Part shown: piece after piece, positions 1 through 5,098 of the stretch
How positions within the stretch are numbered: the first letter of the stretch is position 1
Layout: every line of letters begins with the position of its first letter
DNA from: Pseudomonadota bacterium
Lineage (GTDB): Bacteria; Pseudomonadota; Gammaproteobacteria; Pseudomonadales; Cellvibrionaceae
Assembly: GCA_023416875.1 (NCBI GenBank)
Contig: JAEZGT010000260.1
Coordinates: forward strand, 1 to 5,098
DNA length: 5,098 bases
Direction: 5' to 3'
Translations under genes and position numbers: made by a program
Notes under the pieces: model-generated
The model's input: the letters and a program-made list of their open reading frames with translations, nothing else
Told to the model about the DNA's origin: nothing
The model's database searches: none

Positions 1-359
1 GCTGCGCCAGTAAAAAGCCAGTACCGGAACCCAAGCCACAAACCATTCATCTGCGCAGCGATGCCAGCGTCACCCCTAGCGGCCTCCCCGGCAAGATCGT
101 GCAAAAGCCACTGTTCAACATAGTGGTCAACCCGCGCGGCATTACCGTCAACGGCGCCCAAGTCAAAAATCTCATCGAACTGGAGCGTCTGCTCGCTAAA
201 CATCAGCAGCCGGTGCTCACCATCGCCGCACACAAATGCCTGCACAGTGACAAAGCGTCGGAAATCATGAACCTCGCCCAGCGCTATACCGACACCCCCA
301 TTGCCTATGGCTCCTACGGCACCTTGGACGACCCGGAATGCAGTGAGGCTGCGAAATGA
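1..359 (+). CDS. Lipoprotein, 5'-truncated, with ExbD/TolR-like periplasmic domain (tentative)
   Basis: The frame is open from the window edge to the TGA at 357-359. Its first complete codon (3-5) is Cys, followed by Ala-Ser-Lys-Lys and a Pro-rich linker (PVPEPKPQ). The partial codon before it ends in GC, so it could be Gly or Ser. [G/S]-C-A-S is what a lipobox looks like, so the window probably starts at the signal peptidase II site and the visible 118 residues are the mature lipoprotein. The globular part (roughly residues 30-100 of the visible protein) has the pattern 'FNIVVNPRGITVNG', then a helix, 'PVLTIAAHK', a second helix and 'TPIAYGS'. This resembles the beta-alpha-beta-alpha-beta layout of the ExbD/TolR periplasmic domain, but without the usual N-terminal transmembrane helix. 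That assignment is an inference from pattern only. An internal GTG at 99 could be called as a start but would cut off the linker and lipobox. The stop overlaps the next gene's start (ATGA at 356-359), which suggests co-expression. Confidence 0.75.
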   Translation, partial: CASKKPVPEPKPQTIHLRSDASVTPSGLPGKIVQKPLFNIVVNPRGITVNGAQVKNLIELERLLAKHQQPVLTIAAHKCLHSDKASEIMNLAQRYTDTPIAYGSYGTLDDPECSEAAK

Positions 360-703
360 ACGACTTTATCGCCATGCGGGATTATTTGCGGGACTTCGCC
401 GAAAAGCGCGACTGGACCCAGTTTCACTCCCCGAAAAATCTCGCCATGGCGCTAGCGGTAGAGACTGCGGAGCTTATGGAGCATTTTCAGTGGCTGGGGG
501 AAGCTGAATCTGCCGCCCTGGAGCCGGAGCGGCTGGCGGCGGTAGCGGATGAAATTGCGGATGTGCAGCTGTATCTGATCCGACTGGCCGACCGCCTCAA
601 TATCGATATTCCCCAGGCAGTCGCCAGCAAAACGCGGAAAAATGAAGAAAAATATCCAGAGGATAAAGTGCGCGGCAGCTCGCGCAAGTATACGGAGTAC
701 TAA
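356..703 (+). CDS. MazG-like nucleotide pyrophosphohydrolase (dCTPase/RS21-C6 type)
   Basis: This 115-residue protein belongs to the all-alpha NTP pyrophosphohydrolase superfamily. Members hydrolyse (d)NTPs to the monophosphate plus pyrophosphate, using Mg2+ held by acidic residues, and remove non-canonical or excess nucleotides in the cytoplasm. The signature is visible: E36-T-A-E39 with E42 on the first metal-binding helix (LAVETAELMEHFQW), and E66-I-A-D69 on the second (DEIADVQLYLIRLAD). The C-terminal K92..K95-N96..K99-Y100 segment is typical of the short single-domain branch that includes DCTPP1-like dCTPases. The N-terminal 'RDFAEKRDWTQFHSPKNLAMAL' also fits that branch; length is normal. 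The ATG lies inside the end of the upstream lipoprotein gene, with GAGG at 345-348 as ribosome binding site 7 nt before it, indicating translational coupling. The TAA at 701-703 overlaps the stop of the opposite-strand small gene, leaving no room for a separate terminator. The exact substrate (dCTP or another nucleotide) cannot be read from the sequence. Confidence 0.93.
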   Translation: MNDFIAMRDYLRDFAEKRDWTQFHSPKNLAMALAVETAELMEHFQWLGEAESAALEPERLAAVADEIADVQLYLIRLADRLNIDIPQAVASKTRKNEEKYPEDKVRGSSRKYTEY

Positions 704-864
704 GCGCGCGGCTTGTTCGGGCGTTTTGCTTCCGCCTTGACCAGCGCGACCTTTTCCTCCTCCTGGCGCAGATGGCGATAGCCGTAATATCCCAGATATC
801 CCAGGATCGCAAAGGTCACCCCGACAGTAATCAGACTTGCCACTACCACGCCGTCCATATACAT
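700..864 (-). CDS. Small single-pass membrane protein (54 aa), unknown function
   Basis: On the minus strand an ATG at 864-862 opens a 54-codon frame ending in TAG at 702-700. The product begins MYMDGVVVASLITVG, with one hydrophobic segment at about residues 5-29 that ends in a Gly/Tyr-rich stretch (LGYLGYYGY). A strongly charged tail follows (RHLRQEEEKVALVKAEAKRPNKPRA). The positive residues after the helix predict the C-terminus in the cytoplasm. A Shine-Dalgarno sequence (GAGAGGTGG on the minus strand, about 869-877) sits just upstream of the ATG. The second Met (codon 3, 858-856) is an alternative start. The gene fills the gap between the flanking genes and converges on the pyrophosphohydrolase gene, sharing stop-codon bases. 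Upstream are two FNR/Anr-like palindromes in a position fitting activation. I do not recognise the family. Small oxidase-associated subunits are a possible class given the putative oxygen-responsive control, but no diagnostic motif of CcoQ, CcoS or CydX is evident. Confidence 0.72.
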   Translation of the reverse strand: MYMDGVVVASLITVGVTFAILGYLGYYGYRHLRQEEEKVALVKAEAKRPNKPRA

Positions 865-899
865 AACCACCTCTCAACCGCTTTACTGAACACAACTTC

Positions 900-905
900 A
901 GTCTA
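900..905 (-). promoter_or_regulatory. Candidate -10 element for the small membrane protein gene
   Basis: Read on the minus strand, 905-900 is TAGACT, matching TATAAT at four of six positions. A start point near 892-893 would put the FNR/Anr-like palindrome at 927-940 about 41 bp upstream, the class II activator position, where a good -35 hexamer is not required. The implied 5' leader to the ATG at 864 is about 28 nt and contains the ribosome binding site. Prediction from spacing only. Confidence 0.4.
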
Positions 906-926
906 GGCTGCGGCCGTCCAGGCGGT

Positions 927-940
927 TTGACCCATATCAA
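927..940. promoter_or_regulatory. FNR/Anr-type binding site (strong match)
   Basis: TTGACCCATATCAA matches the FNR/Anr consensus TTGAT-N4-ATCAA at nine of ten defined positions, and the dyad is nearly perfect. Its centre (933.5) lies about 70 bp from the small gene's ATG and about 110 bp from the manA ATG. Relative to the predicted minus-strand start point it is centred near -41.5, the usual class II activation position. It could also act on manA, where it would lie near -85. FNR-family proteins activate or repress genes in response to low oxygen. Binding is inferred from the match alone. Confidence 0.55.
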
Positions 941-957
941 CCGGCACTCCCCGGAAT

Positions 958-971
958 TTGTCCTGTATCAA
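958..971. promoter_or_regulatory. Second FNR/Anr-like site (weaker match)
   Basis: TTGTCCTGTATCAA has the ATCAA half-site intact and three of five positions in the other half, eight of ten overall. Its centre is 31 bp from that of the stronger site, about three helical turns, so two dimers would bind the same face of the DNA. Relative to the predicted small-gene start it would lie near -72. It could be chance, but the spacing supports a tandem arrangement. Confidence 0.35.
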
Positions 972-983
972 ATTTGCCTACGG

Positions 984-1012
984 TTGGGCGGAGCTTTCCT
1001 GTGGGTTATGAT
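984..1012 (+). promoter_or_regulatory. Candidate sigma70 promoter of manA
   Basis: TATGAT at 1007-1012 matches the -10 consensus at five of six positions. TTGGGC at 984-989 is a weak -35 (three of six) at the optimal 17-bp spacing. Transcription would start near 1019, leaving a leader of about 24 nt before the ATG at 1043. This supports the 1043 start rather than the in-frame TTG at 974, which lies upstream of the -35. Confidence 0.5.
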
Positions 1013-1042
1013 TGCGGCCATTTTTTTAGCGGGCACAGGGCT

Positions 1043-2212
1043 ATGTTGAACGTTCAGGCAATCAGGATTCAAGGACAAGTGCAGGCCTATCAGTGGGGCG
1101 GCAAATCTTTTTTGCCGGCACTGCTGGGCTACCGCAATGAGCGCGAGCTGCCGCAGGCGGAATACTGGCTCGGCGCCCATCCCAGCGCCCGCGCCGTCAG
1201 TGTCGATGACAAAACTCCCCTGGACGAACTGCTTGCAGCGCACGGCGCGGCACCGCTGCAATTTCTGCTCAAGATCCTCGACGTGCAGGACATGCTGTCG
1301 ATTCAGGCCCACCCCAACAAACAGCAGGCGCGCGAAGGCTTTGCCCGGGAAAATGCGCAAGGCATCGCCCTTGATGCCAAAAACCGCAATTACAAGGACT
1401 CCAGCGATAAACCGGAGTTGATGGTCGCGCTCAGCGAATTCTGGCTGCTGCACGGTTTTCGCGATATTCCGGCTATTGCCGATCTGCTCGCCACGCACCC
1501 GAGCCTTACCAAGTTGCGCGCAATCCTCTTGCAGGATGGCCTCATCGCCGCCTTTTCCTATGCGCTGGATTTTGCCTCCGCGGACGTGCAGACCATGCAG
1601 CGCGAGCTGGCGCAAAGTCTGCGCAATCCACCTGAGAGTTTTGCCAAAGACACTCCGGAGTTTTGGGTTCAGCGCTGGCTGGAAAAAAATCCCCAGGTGG
1701 AAAACGGCATTCTCACGCTGTTTTTTCTGAACCTGCTGAAACTCGAACCGGGCATGGCGGTGTATCAGCCCGCCGGGCTTCTACACGCCTATTTGGAAGG
1801 GCAGAACGTCGAGCTGATGGCAAATTCGGACAATGTGCTGCGCGCCGGTTTGACGCCCAAACATATCGACGTGGAAGAATTACTGCGCACCTGTTGGATT
1901 GCTCCCAGCCGCGTGGAAGATTTCATCATCGCGCCGCAAACTTGCGTCAATGGAGAAATCCGCTATGTCACCCCCTTCGAGGAATTTGAGCTGGCGGAAA
2001 TCACCGGCACCGAAGGCACCCAGGTGACCTGGTTGGTGGAAGCCCCCGAAATCCTATTCTGCTACCACGGCCGCGCCACTCTGCAAACCGATGCCCAATC
2101 CTCTTTGTCGATCGCGCAGGGCGAAAGCGTGCTGCTGCTGCCGGGACCACAGGTCTCTCTGCAAGCAAACTCGCCAAAGGTGCGGTTTTTCAAGGCCCGC
2201 AACCTCCTTTAA
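1043..2212 (+). CDS. manA: Mannose-6-phosphate isomerase, class I
   Basis: This 389-residue zinc enzyme interconverts mannose 6-phosphate and fructose 6-phosphate in the cytoplasm. It links mannose use to glycolysis and, in the other direction, supplies precursors for GDP-mannose. Type I family landmarks are present: an N-terminal 'AYQWGGKSFLPALLG', 'EYWLGAHPSA' near residue 40, and the zinc-site motif 'SIQAHPNK' with Q88 and H90. The third ligand is E125 in 'SSDKPELMVAL' and the fourth H248 in 'PAGLLHAYLEG'. The catalytic arginine is R267 in 'NSDNVLRAGLTPKH'. These correspond by motif to Gln97, His99, Glu134, His255 and Arg274 of the E. coli enzyme, which is about the same length (391 residues). 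The C-terminal part is the second cupin-like domain. The frame stays open upstream to a TTG at 974, but those 23 extra residues lack a family-like sequence or ribosome binding site and overlap the predicted promoter. The ATG at 1043 has a modest AGGG upstream. No other sugar gene is adjacent in the window, so it may be monocistronic. Confidence 0.96.
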   Translation: MLNVQAIRIQGQVQAYQWGGKSFLPALLGYRNERELPQAEYWLGAHPSARAVSVDDKTPLDELLAAHGAAPLQFLLKILDVQDMLSIQAHPNKQQAREGFARENAQGIALDAKNRNYKDSSDKPELMVALSEFWLLHGFRDIPAIADLLATHPSLTKLRAILLQDGLIAAFSYALDFASADVQTMQRELAQSLRNPPESFAKDTPEFWVQRWLEKNPQVENGILTLFFLNLLKLEPGMAVYQPAGLLHAYLEGQNVELMANSDNVLRAGLTPKHIDVEELLRTCWIAPSRVEDFIIAPQTCVNGEIRYVTPFEEFELAEITGTEGTQVTWLVEAPEILFCYHGRATLQTDAQSSLSIAQGESVLLLPGPQVSLQANSPKVRFFKARNLL

Positions 2213-2221
2213 GCCGCGCGC

Positions 2222-2236
2222 GTGCGACTACCGCAC
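2222..2236 (+). terminator. Possible weak terminator hairpin after manA
   Basis: Nine bases after the manA stop, GTGCG and CGCAC form a perfect 5-bp stem around ACTAC. It is followed by a pyrimidine-rich stretch (CTTTACACTTCCTC) but no continuous T run. The stem is short, so this is only a candidate for ending manA transcription. Confidence 0.3.
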
Positions 2237-2284
2237 AGCTTTACACTTCCTCACATTTTCCGCCGCAAGCAGGACTTAACATTG

Positions 2285-2310
2285 GAGCGCACTCACCATT
2301 GTGTGTGCTC
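2285..2310 (+). repeat. Inverted repeat / hairpin A upstream of the propeller gene
   Basis: GAGCGCAC (2285-2292) pairs with GTGTGCTC (2303-2310) over 8 bp including one G-T pair, around a 10-base loop. There is no T run after it, so an intrinsic terminator is unlikely. It may be an operator or part of a structured leader. It lies 73 bases beyond the manA stop. Confidence 0.45.
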
Positions 2311-2325
2311 ACTTAGCATAGCTGT

Positions 2326-2380
2326 GAGAGATGACCCATTTTCGCCGGCACATATGGGATAAGGTGCAGGGTGATGTCTC
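2326..2380 (+). repeat. Long-range inverted repeat B in the same gap
   Basis: GAGAGATGACCC (2326-2337) and GGGTGATGTCTC (2369-2380) are inverted copies matching at 10 of 12 positions; the two mismatches are G-G. They enclose a 31-base loop. In RNA this would be an interrupted stem; in DNA the arms are about three and a half helical turns apart. It resembles no riboswitch class I know. Confidence 0.4.
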
Positions 2381-2403
2381 GCCGGGTTTGCGCAGTTCTC
2401 ACC

Positions 2404-2420
2404 TATCCGTATTGGATACG
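2404..2420. promoter_or_regulatory. Interlocked palindromes upstream of the propeller lipoprotein gene
   Basis: Two overlapping perfect dyads share these bases: TATCC-N5-GGATA (2404-2418) and CGTAT-TGG-ATACG (2408-2420). A weak -35-like TTGCGC lies at 2388-2393, and a -10-like TATTAA at 2440-2445 lies downstream, but these two are too far apart to form one promoter. The dyads lie 54-70 bp before the ATG, a plausible place for a repressor or activator site. No regulator is identifiable. Confidence 0.35.
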
Positions 2421-2473
2421 CAGCTACACCGACGCAACGTATTAAACCAATAACATGACATGAGGGATTCATC

Positions 2474-4825
2474 ATGCGCGCAGCATTAAGCCTTGCCATC
2501 GCCAGCGTCCTTCTGGCCGCCTGTGGGGGCGACAAGGGCCAGACTGGAACTGAACAACAACCGATCGATTACAGCCAGCTTCAAACTTCTCCGCAAACTA
2601 CCTCCGCTCTGACCAGAGTGGACGAAAGCAAACTGGGGCAATACCTGAAAAACGGCATTCGCCTGCAATTGGCAGCGCGCAATTACAGCTTCCCGGGCGG
2701 AAGTGGCGGTGGTGGCGCCGCACCGCCGCTCGCCACTGATTCCAGTGGACAAAGCAGCGGCTTTTCCAATACCAACGTTCATGTACAAGGTGTAGACGAG
2801 GCTGACTACGCCAAATACGACGGCAGCCACTGGTTCGTCGCCACTCATCCGCAATACCACTTCAACGGGCAAACCCAGTCCCCCGGATTTCAGATAGTCG
2901 CCACCGACCCTGCGGCGCCCAACGCGGAAATCGTCGGCGTTTTCACCTTTGATAAAGAATGGGGAGATGTGGCGTCGCTGTATCTGGTGCAGCAGGACGA
3001 AGCCACAAGCCATGTAGCAGCGATCCGCAATCAGTGGGGCAATGTTTATCCGGCGCTGCCCGGCTTCCCCATCGCGATGCTTGATGTCGCTTTTCCAGCC
3101 GTAACCGCCGACGCGCTTATCGCCCGGCCAAGCCCACAGAACAGCAAGGTGCGCGTGCAACTGGTAGATGTGTCCACTCCCAGTACTCCCGAGCAGGACT
3201 GGGAGATCGAACTGGACGGCAGCCTGATCGACAGCCGCAAAATCGGCAATACGCTCTACCTCATTACTCGCTTCGACCCTTGGCTGCCTGAGCTGCGCTT
3301 CGAGCTCGGCGACAGCAGCATCCGCGACAGCAACGAAGATATTCTGCAAGACGCCGCAGCCGAGGAGCTGCTACCTCACTATCGCATCGGCAGCTCGGAC
3401 TATCCGCTCACGCGCGACTGCTTGGTGCAAGAACCCATCTCCGACCGCTATGGCCTCGGCTCCCTGATCCACATCACCGCCGTGGATCTCGCCGGCAAAA
3501 AAGTGCTGGGCAGCACCTGTTTGAACAGCAATGTGGAAGTCATGAGCATGTCCACCGACGCGCTCTATCTCACTGGCACGGTCTACGATGCCAACGCCCG
3601 CGGCCAAAACACGGTGATCCACAAATTCTCCCTGGCAGAATCCGGCCCCGCCTATGAGGCGACTGGCAGTGTGATCGGCACTCTGGGATGGAGCGCGGAC
3701 CCCGTCTTCCGCATGCACGAACACGACGAATCCTTCCGCATTGTCACCAGCATCACAGGGGCGGCTGGTCCCGAGCACAAGCTGTCCATCCTTCGCCAGA
3801 GAATCAATGCGTTATACCTCGCCGCCGAACTGCCCAACAGCGCCTCACCGGGACCCATCGGCAAGCCGGGTGAAGATATTTACGCCGTGCGCTTCACCGC
3901 CGACCGCGCTTATATCGTCACCTTCCGCCGTACTGATCCCTTATATACGCTGGACCTCAGCGAGCCGTTCAACCCGAAAATTATCGGCGAGTTGGAGATT
4001 CCGGGATTTGCAACCTATATGCATCCCATCGGCGAAAACCTGCTTTTCACCCTCGGCCACAGCGCAGACGACAGCGGCCGCATCAACGGTATCAAGGCGG
4101 ATTTATTCGATGTCAGTGATTTGGCGCCCAAGCTGATTAACACAGTCAATCTCGGCGACAGCGGCAGTCACAGCGAAGCACTGAACAACCTGCGGGCGCT
4201 GAGCCTGTTACAGAACGGCGACGACCAACTGCGCATTGCACTGCCTCTGACCCGCTACCAGCGCACGCCCGTCAGCGGCCTGCAACTGCTAGAAGTCAAC
4301 GGCATCAGCAGCGGCAAAGCAGAGCTCGCAGACGCTGGTCTGTTAATGGCAGCCGATGGCGATGTGTATTACGGCACTGGTGTGAGCCGCGGCATACTGC
4401 ATGACGACGCGGTCTTCTTCGCCCATAACAATATGATCTGGGCGGCCAACTGGAATGAGCCACAAAATCCGATCGGACCGATCACCAAAGATCCTATAGC
4501 CTGCGACACTCAAGCCGTGCCCTCATTGCGCGTCACCGTTTTCGGCGAAAACGCCGATCCCAGCATCGACTTCTGCCAGGCAACCGTCACCGCAATTTGG
4601 GCGGACGGGCGTTACGAACTGGATGTGGTGCCCAACACCGATTTAATCGCCCCACCCGACGGCAAACCCTGCGTCTTTGTCGGCCCCTATGAGGTCAGCG
4701 GTGTCATGGATCTGCATGTGGAGATGCCCGGGTATCAGCCCTTCAGCATTGCCGACCTGTTTGTGCGCTCCGGTATTTGCCACGTACAAACCTATGAATC
4801 CCGGCCAATTCTCATACCCGAATAA
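2474..4825 (+). CDS. Secreted beta-propeller lipoprotein (PF09826 type) with C-terminal four-Cys domain
   Basis: This 783-residue envelope protein starts with a short lipoprotein signal peptide (MRAALSLAIASVLLAAC). The lipobox is L14-A15-A16-C17 and Gly follows the Cys, so outer-membrane sorting is expected. A linker with a Gly-rich tract (residues 75-81) leads into a large beta-propeller domain of the PF09826/COG4880 family. Its landmarks are 'FSNTNVHVQGVDEADYAKYDG' (97-117), 'LIDSRKIGNTLYLITRF' (from 251), 'FRMHEHDESFRIVTS' (412-426), and 'GEDIYAVRFTADRAYIVTF' followed by 'DPLYTLDL' (466-495). 'PKIIGELEIPGFATYMHP' follows at 501-518. From about residue 677 a separate beta-rich domain carries C677, C701, C733 and C769, the last in 'ICHV'. 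It looks like a carboxypeptidase-regulatory or Ig-like sandwich, possibly with two disulfides. The family has no assigned biochemical activity and I see no catalytic motif. The start is secure: a TGA lies in frame at 2456-2458, ATG 2474 is the first ATG after it, and GAGGG at 2462-2466 is well placed. It is probably transcribed on its own. Confidence 0.88.
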   Translation: MRAALSLAIASVLLAACGGDKGQTGTEQQPIDYSQLQTSPQTTSALTRVDESKLGQYLKNGIRLQLAARNYSFPGGSGGGGAAPPLATDSSGQSSGFSNTNVHVQGVDEADYAKYDGSHWFVATHPQYHFNGQTQSPGFQIVATDPAAPNAEIVGVFTFDKEWGDVASLYLVQQDEATSHVAAIRNQWGNVYPALPGFPIAMLDVAFPAVTADALIARPSPQNSKVRVQLVDVSTPSTPEQDWEIELDGSLIDSRKIGNTLYLITRFDPWLPELRFELGDSSIRDSNEDILQDAAAEELLPHYRIGSSDYPLTRDCLVQEPISDRYGLGSLIHITAVDLAGKKVLGSTCLNSNVEVMSMSTDALYLTGTVYDANARGQNTVIHKFSLAESGPAYEATGSVIGTLGWSADPVFRMHEHDESFRIVTSITGAAGPEHKLSILRQRINALYLAAELPNSASPGPIGKPGEDIYAVRFTADRAYIVTFRRTDPLYTLDLSEPFNPKIIGELEIPGFATYMHPIGENLLFTLGHSADDSGRINGIKADLFDVSDLAPKLINTVNLGDSGSHSEALNNLRALSLLQNGDDQLRIALPLTRYQRTPVSGLQLLEVNGISSGKAELADAGLLMAADGDVYYGTGVSRGILHDDAVFFAHNNMIWAANWNEPQNPIGPITKDPIACDTQAVPSLRVTVFGENADPSIDFCQATVTAIWADGRYELDVVPNTDLIAPPDGKPCVFVGPYEVSGVMDLHVEMPGYQPFSIADLFVRSGICHVQTYESRPILIPE

Positions 4826-4829
4826 CGCC

Positions 4830-4865
4830 ACTTTCCTCAGAAAGTCAGCCGCCTTCGGGCGGCTG
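4830..4865 (+). terminator. Twin hairpins after the propeller gene, probable terminator
   Basis: Four bases after the stop, ACTTTC-CTCA-GAAAGT (4830-4845) forms a perfect 6-bp stem. It abuts CAGCCGCC-TTCG-GGCGGCTG (4846-4865), a perfect 8-bp GC-rich stem with a very stable UUCG loop. The second hairpin has the form of an intrinsic terminator but is followed by TGCTAAAG rather than a T run, so it may instead protect the mRNA 3' end or work with a termination factor. Confidence 0.55.
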
Positions 4866-4911
4866 TGCTAAAGTGCGGAGCCCCATTAAATTCGTCCAAA
4901 GGAGAGGACTT

Positions 4912-5098
4912 ATGATTCGTATATCCAGCGCCAGCACCTGCAGCCCCCATGTCAGCCCAACCCGATTAATCAACAGGGATCTATCAACGGTTAATACTCT
5001 TCTGGCAGAACTGCAAATCAAAATCTCGTCGCCTAATTTCAAACCGGCATTTCAAATCACCAACTCAGGCACCCCGCAACAATTCATCGTCGACCTTA
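4912..5098 (+). CDS. Hypothetical protein, 3'-truncated by window end
   Basis: An ATG at 4912 opens a frame that stays open for 62 codons to the end of the window. Before it is a near-ideal ribosome binding site (AAAGGAGAGG, about 4898-4907), the strongest in the window. The visible part starts MIRISSASTCSPHVSPTRLI, has no signal peptide or membrane segment, and continues through a mildly helical stretch (DLSTVNTLLAELQIKI) to 'FQITNSGTPQQFIVDL'. I do not recognise a family. A possible extended -10 (TGCTAAAGT, 4866-4874) lies directly against the preceding hairpin, so the gene probably has its own promoter. The strong ribosome binding site and open frame make it a likely gene, but its length and function are unknown. 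Confidence 0.65.
   Translation, partial: MIRISSASTCSPHVSPTRLINRDLSTVNTLLAELQIKISSPNFKPAFQITNSGTPQQFIVDL

Noticed and set aside
452..940. Minus-strand open frame (162 codons) across the pyrophosphohydrolase gene and the gap
   Set aside because: It is in a different frame from the 54-residue membrane protein, lacks a ribosome binding site, and would overlap two better-supported genes.
974..1042. N-terminal extension of ManA from a TTG at 974
   Set aside because: It lies upstream of the predicted promoter, has no ribosome binding site, and adds 23 residues not expected for the family. The ATG at 1043 gives the usual length.
968..1615. Minus-strand open frame (215 codons) opposite manA
   Set aside because: It overlaps the well-supported manA coding sequence and the promoter region and has no recognisable protein features.
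2240..2260. lac-like TTTACACTT sequence as a promoter -35 after manA
   Set aside because: No -10-like hexamer occurs at 16-18 bp downstream, so the resemblance is probably chance.
2331..2453. A 40-codon frame (starts MTHFRRHIWDK) in the gap before the propeller gene
   Set aside because: The purine-rich stretch abuts the ATG with no proper spacing for a ribosome binding site. The product has no recognisable features, and the region is better explained by inverted repeats. A leader peptide cannot be fully excluded.
2486..3349. Long minus-strand open frame (287 codons) inside the propeller gene
   Set aside because: It is opposite a gene with clear family motifs and a signal peptide, and its translation shows no coherent domain. 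It is an antisense shadow of GC-rich coding sequence.

Overview
The window looks like chromosomal DNA of a Gram-negative bacterium, most likely a gammaproteobacterium. The reasons are two lipoproteins with clear lipoboxes, a class I mannose-6-phosphate isomerase of enterobacterial length, FNR/Anr-type sites, and a moderately GC-rich composition with strong Shine-Dalgarno sequences. The genus cannot be fixed from the sequence. I see no insertion sequence, phage gene, CRISPR array, tRNA or rRNA.

Layout. (1) At 1-703 (+) a two-gene unit encodes the C-terminal part of a small lipoprotein, cut by the window edge almost exactly at its lipobox, and a MazG-like nucleotide pyrophosphohydrolase. The two overlap by ATGA and are probably translationally coupled. 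(2) At 700-864 (-) lies a 54-residue single-pass membrane protein gene whose stop codon overlaps that of the pyrophosphohydrolase gene. (3) The divergent intergenic region 865-1042 holds two FNR/Anr-like palindromes 31 bp apart. The better one is about 41 bp from a predicted start point for the small gene. A separate sigma70-like promoter faces manA. (4) At 1043-2212 (+) is manA, with its zinc-site motifs intact. (5) The 261-bp gap 2213-2473 has no convincing gene but carries several successive inverted repeats, so it may be a structured leader or operator region. (6) At 2474-4825 (+) is a large lipoprotein of the PF09826 secreted beta-propeller type, with an extra four-cysteine beta-sandwich-like C-terminal domain. 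(7) Two back-to-back hairpins follow its stop codon. (8) At 4912 a new gene with an excellent ribosome binding site runs off the window end; its function is unknown.

Functionally this looks like several short transcription units rather than one pathway: nucleotide-pool sanitation (MazG-like), mannose/fructose 6-phosphate interconversion (ManA), and envelope lipoproteins of unknown role. The least expected parts are the possible oxygen-regulated control of the tiny membrane protein, the lipoprotein/pyrophosphohydrolase pairing, and the domain architecture of the propeller lipoprotein. I did not find a clearly novel multi-gene system.
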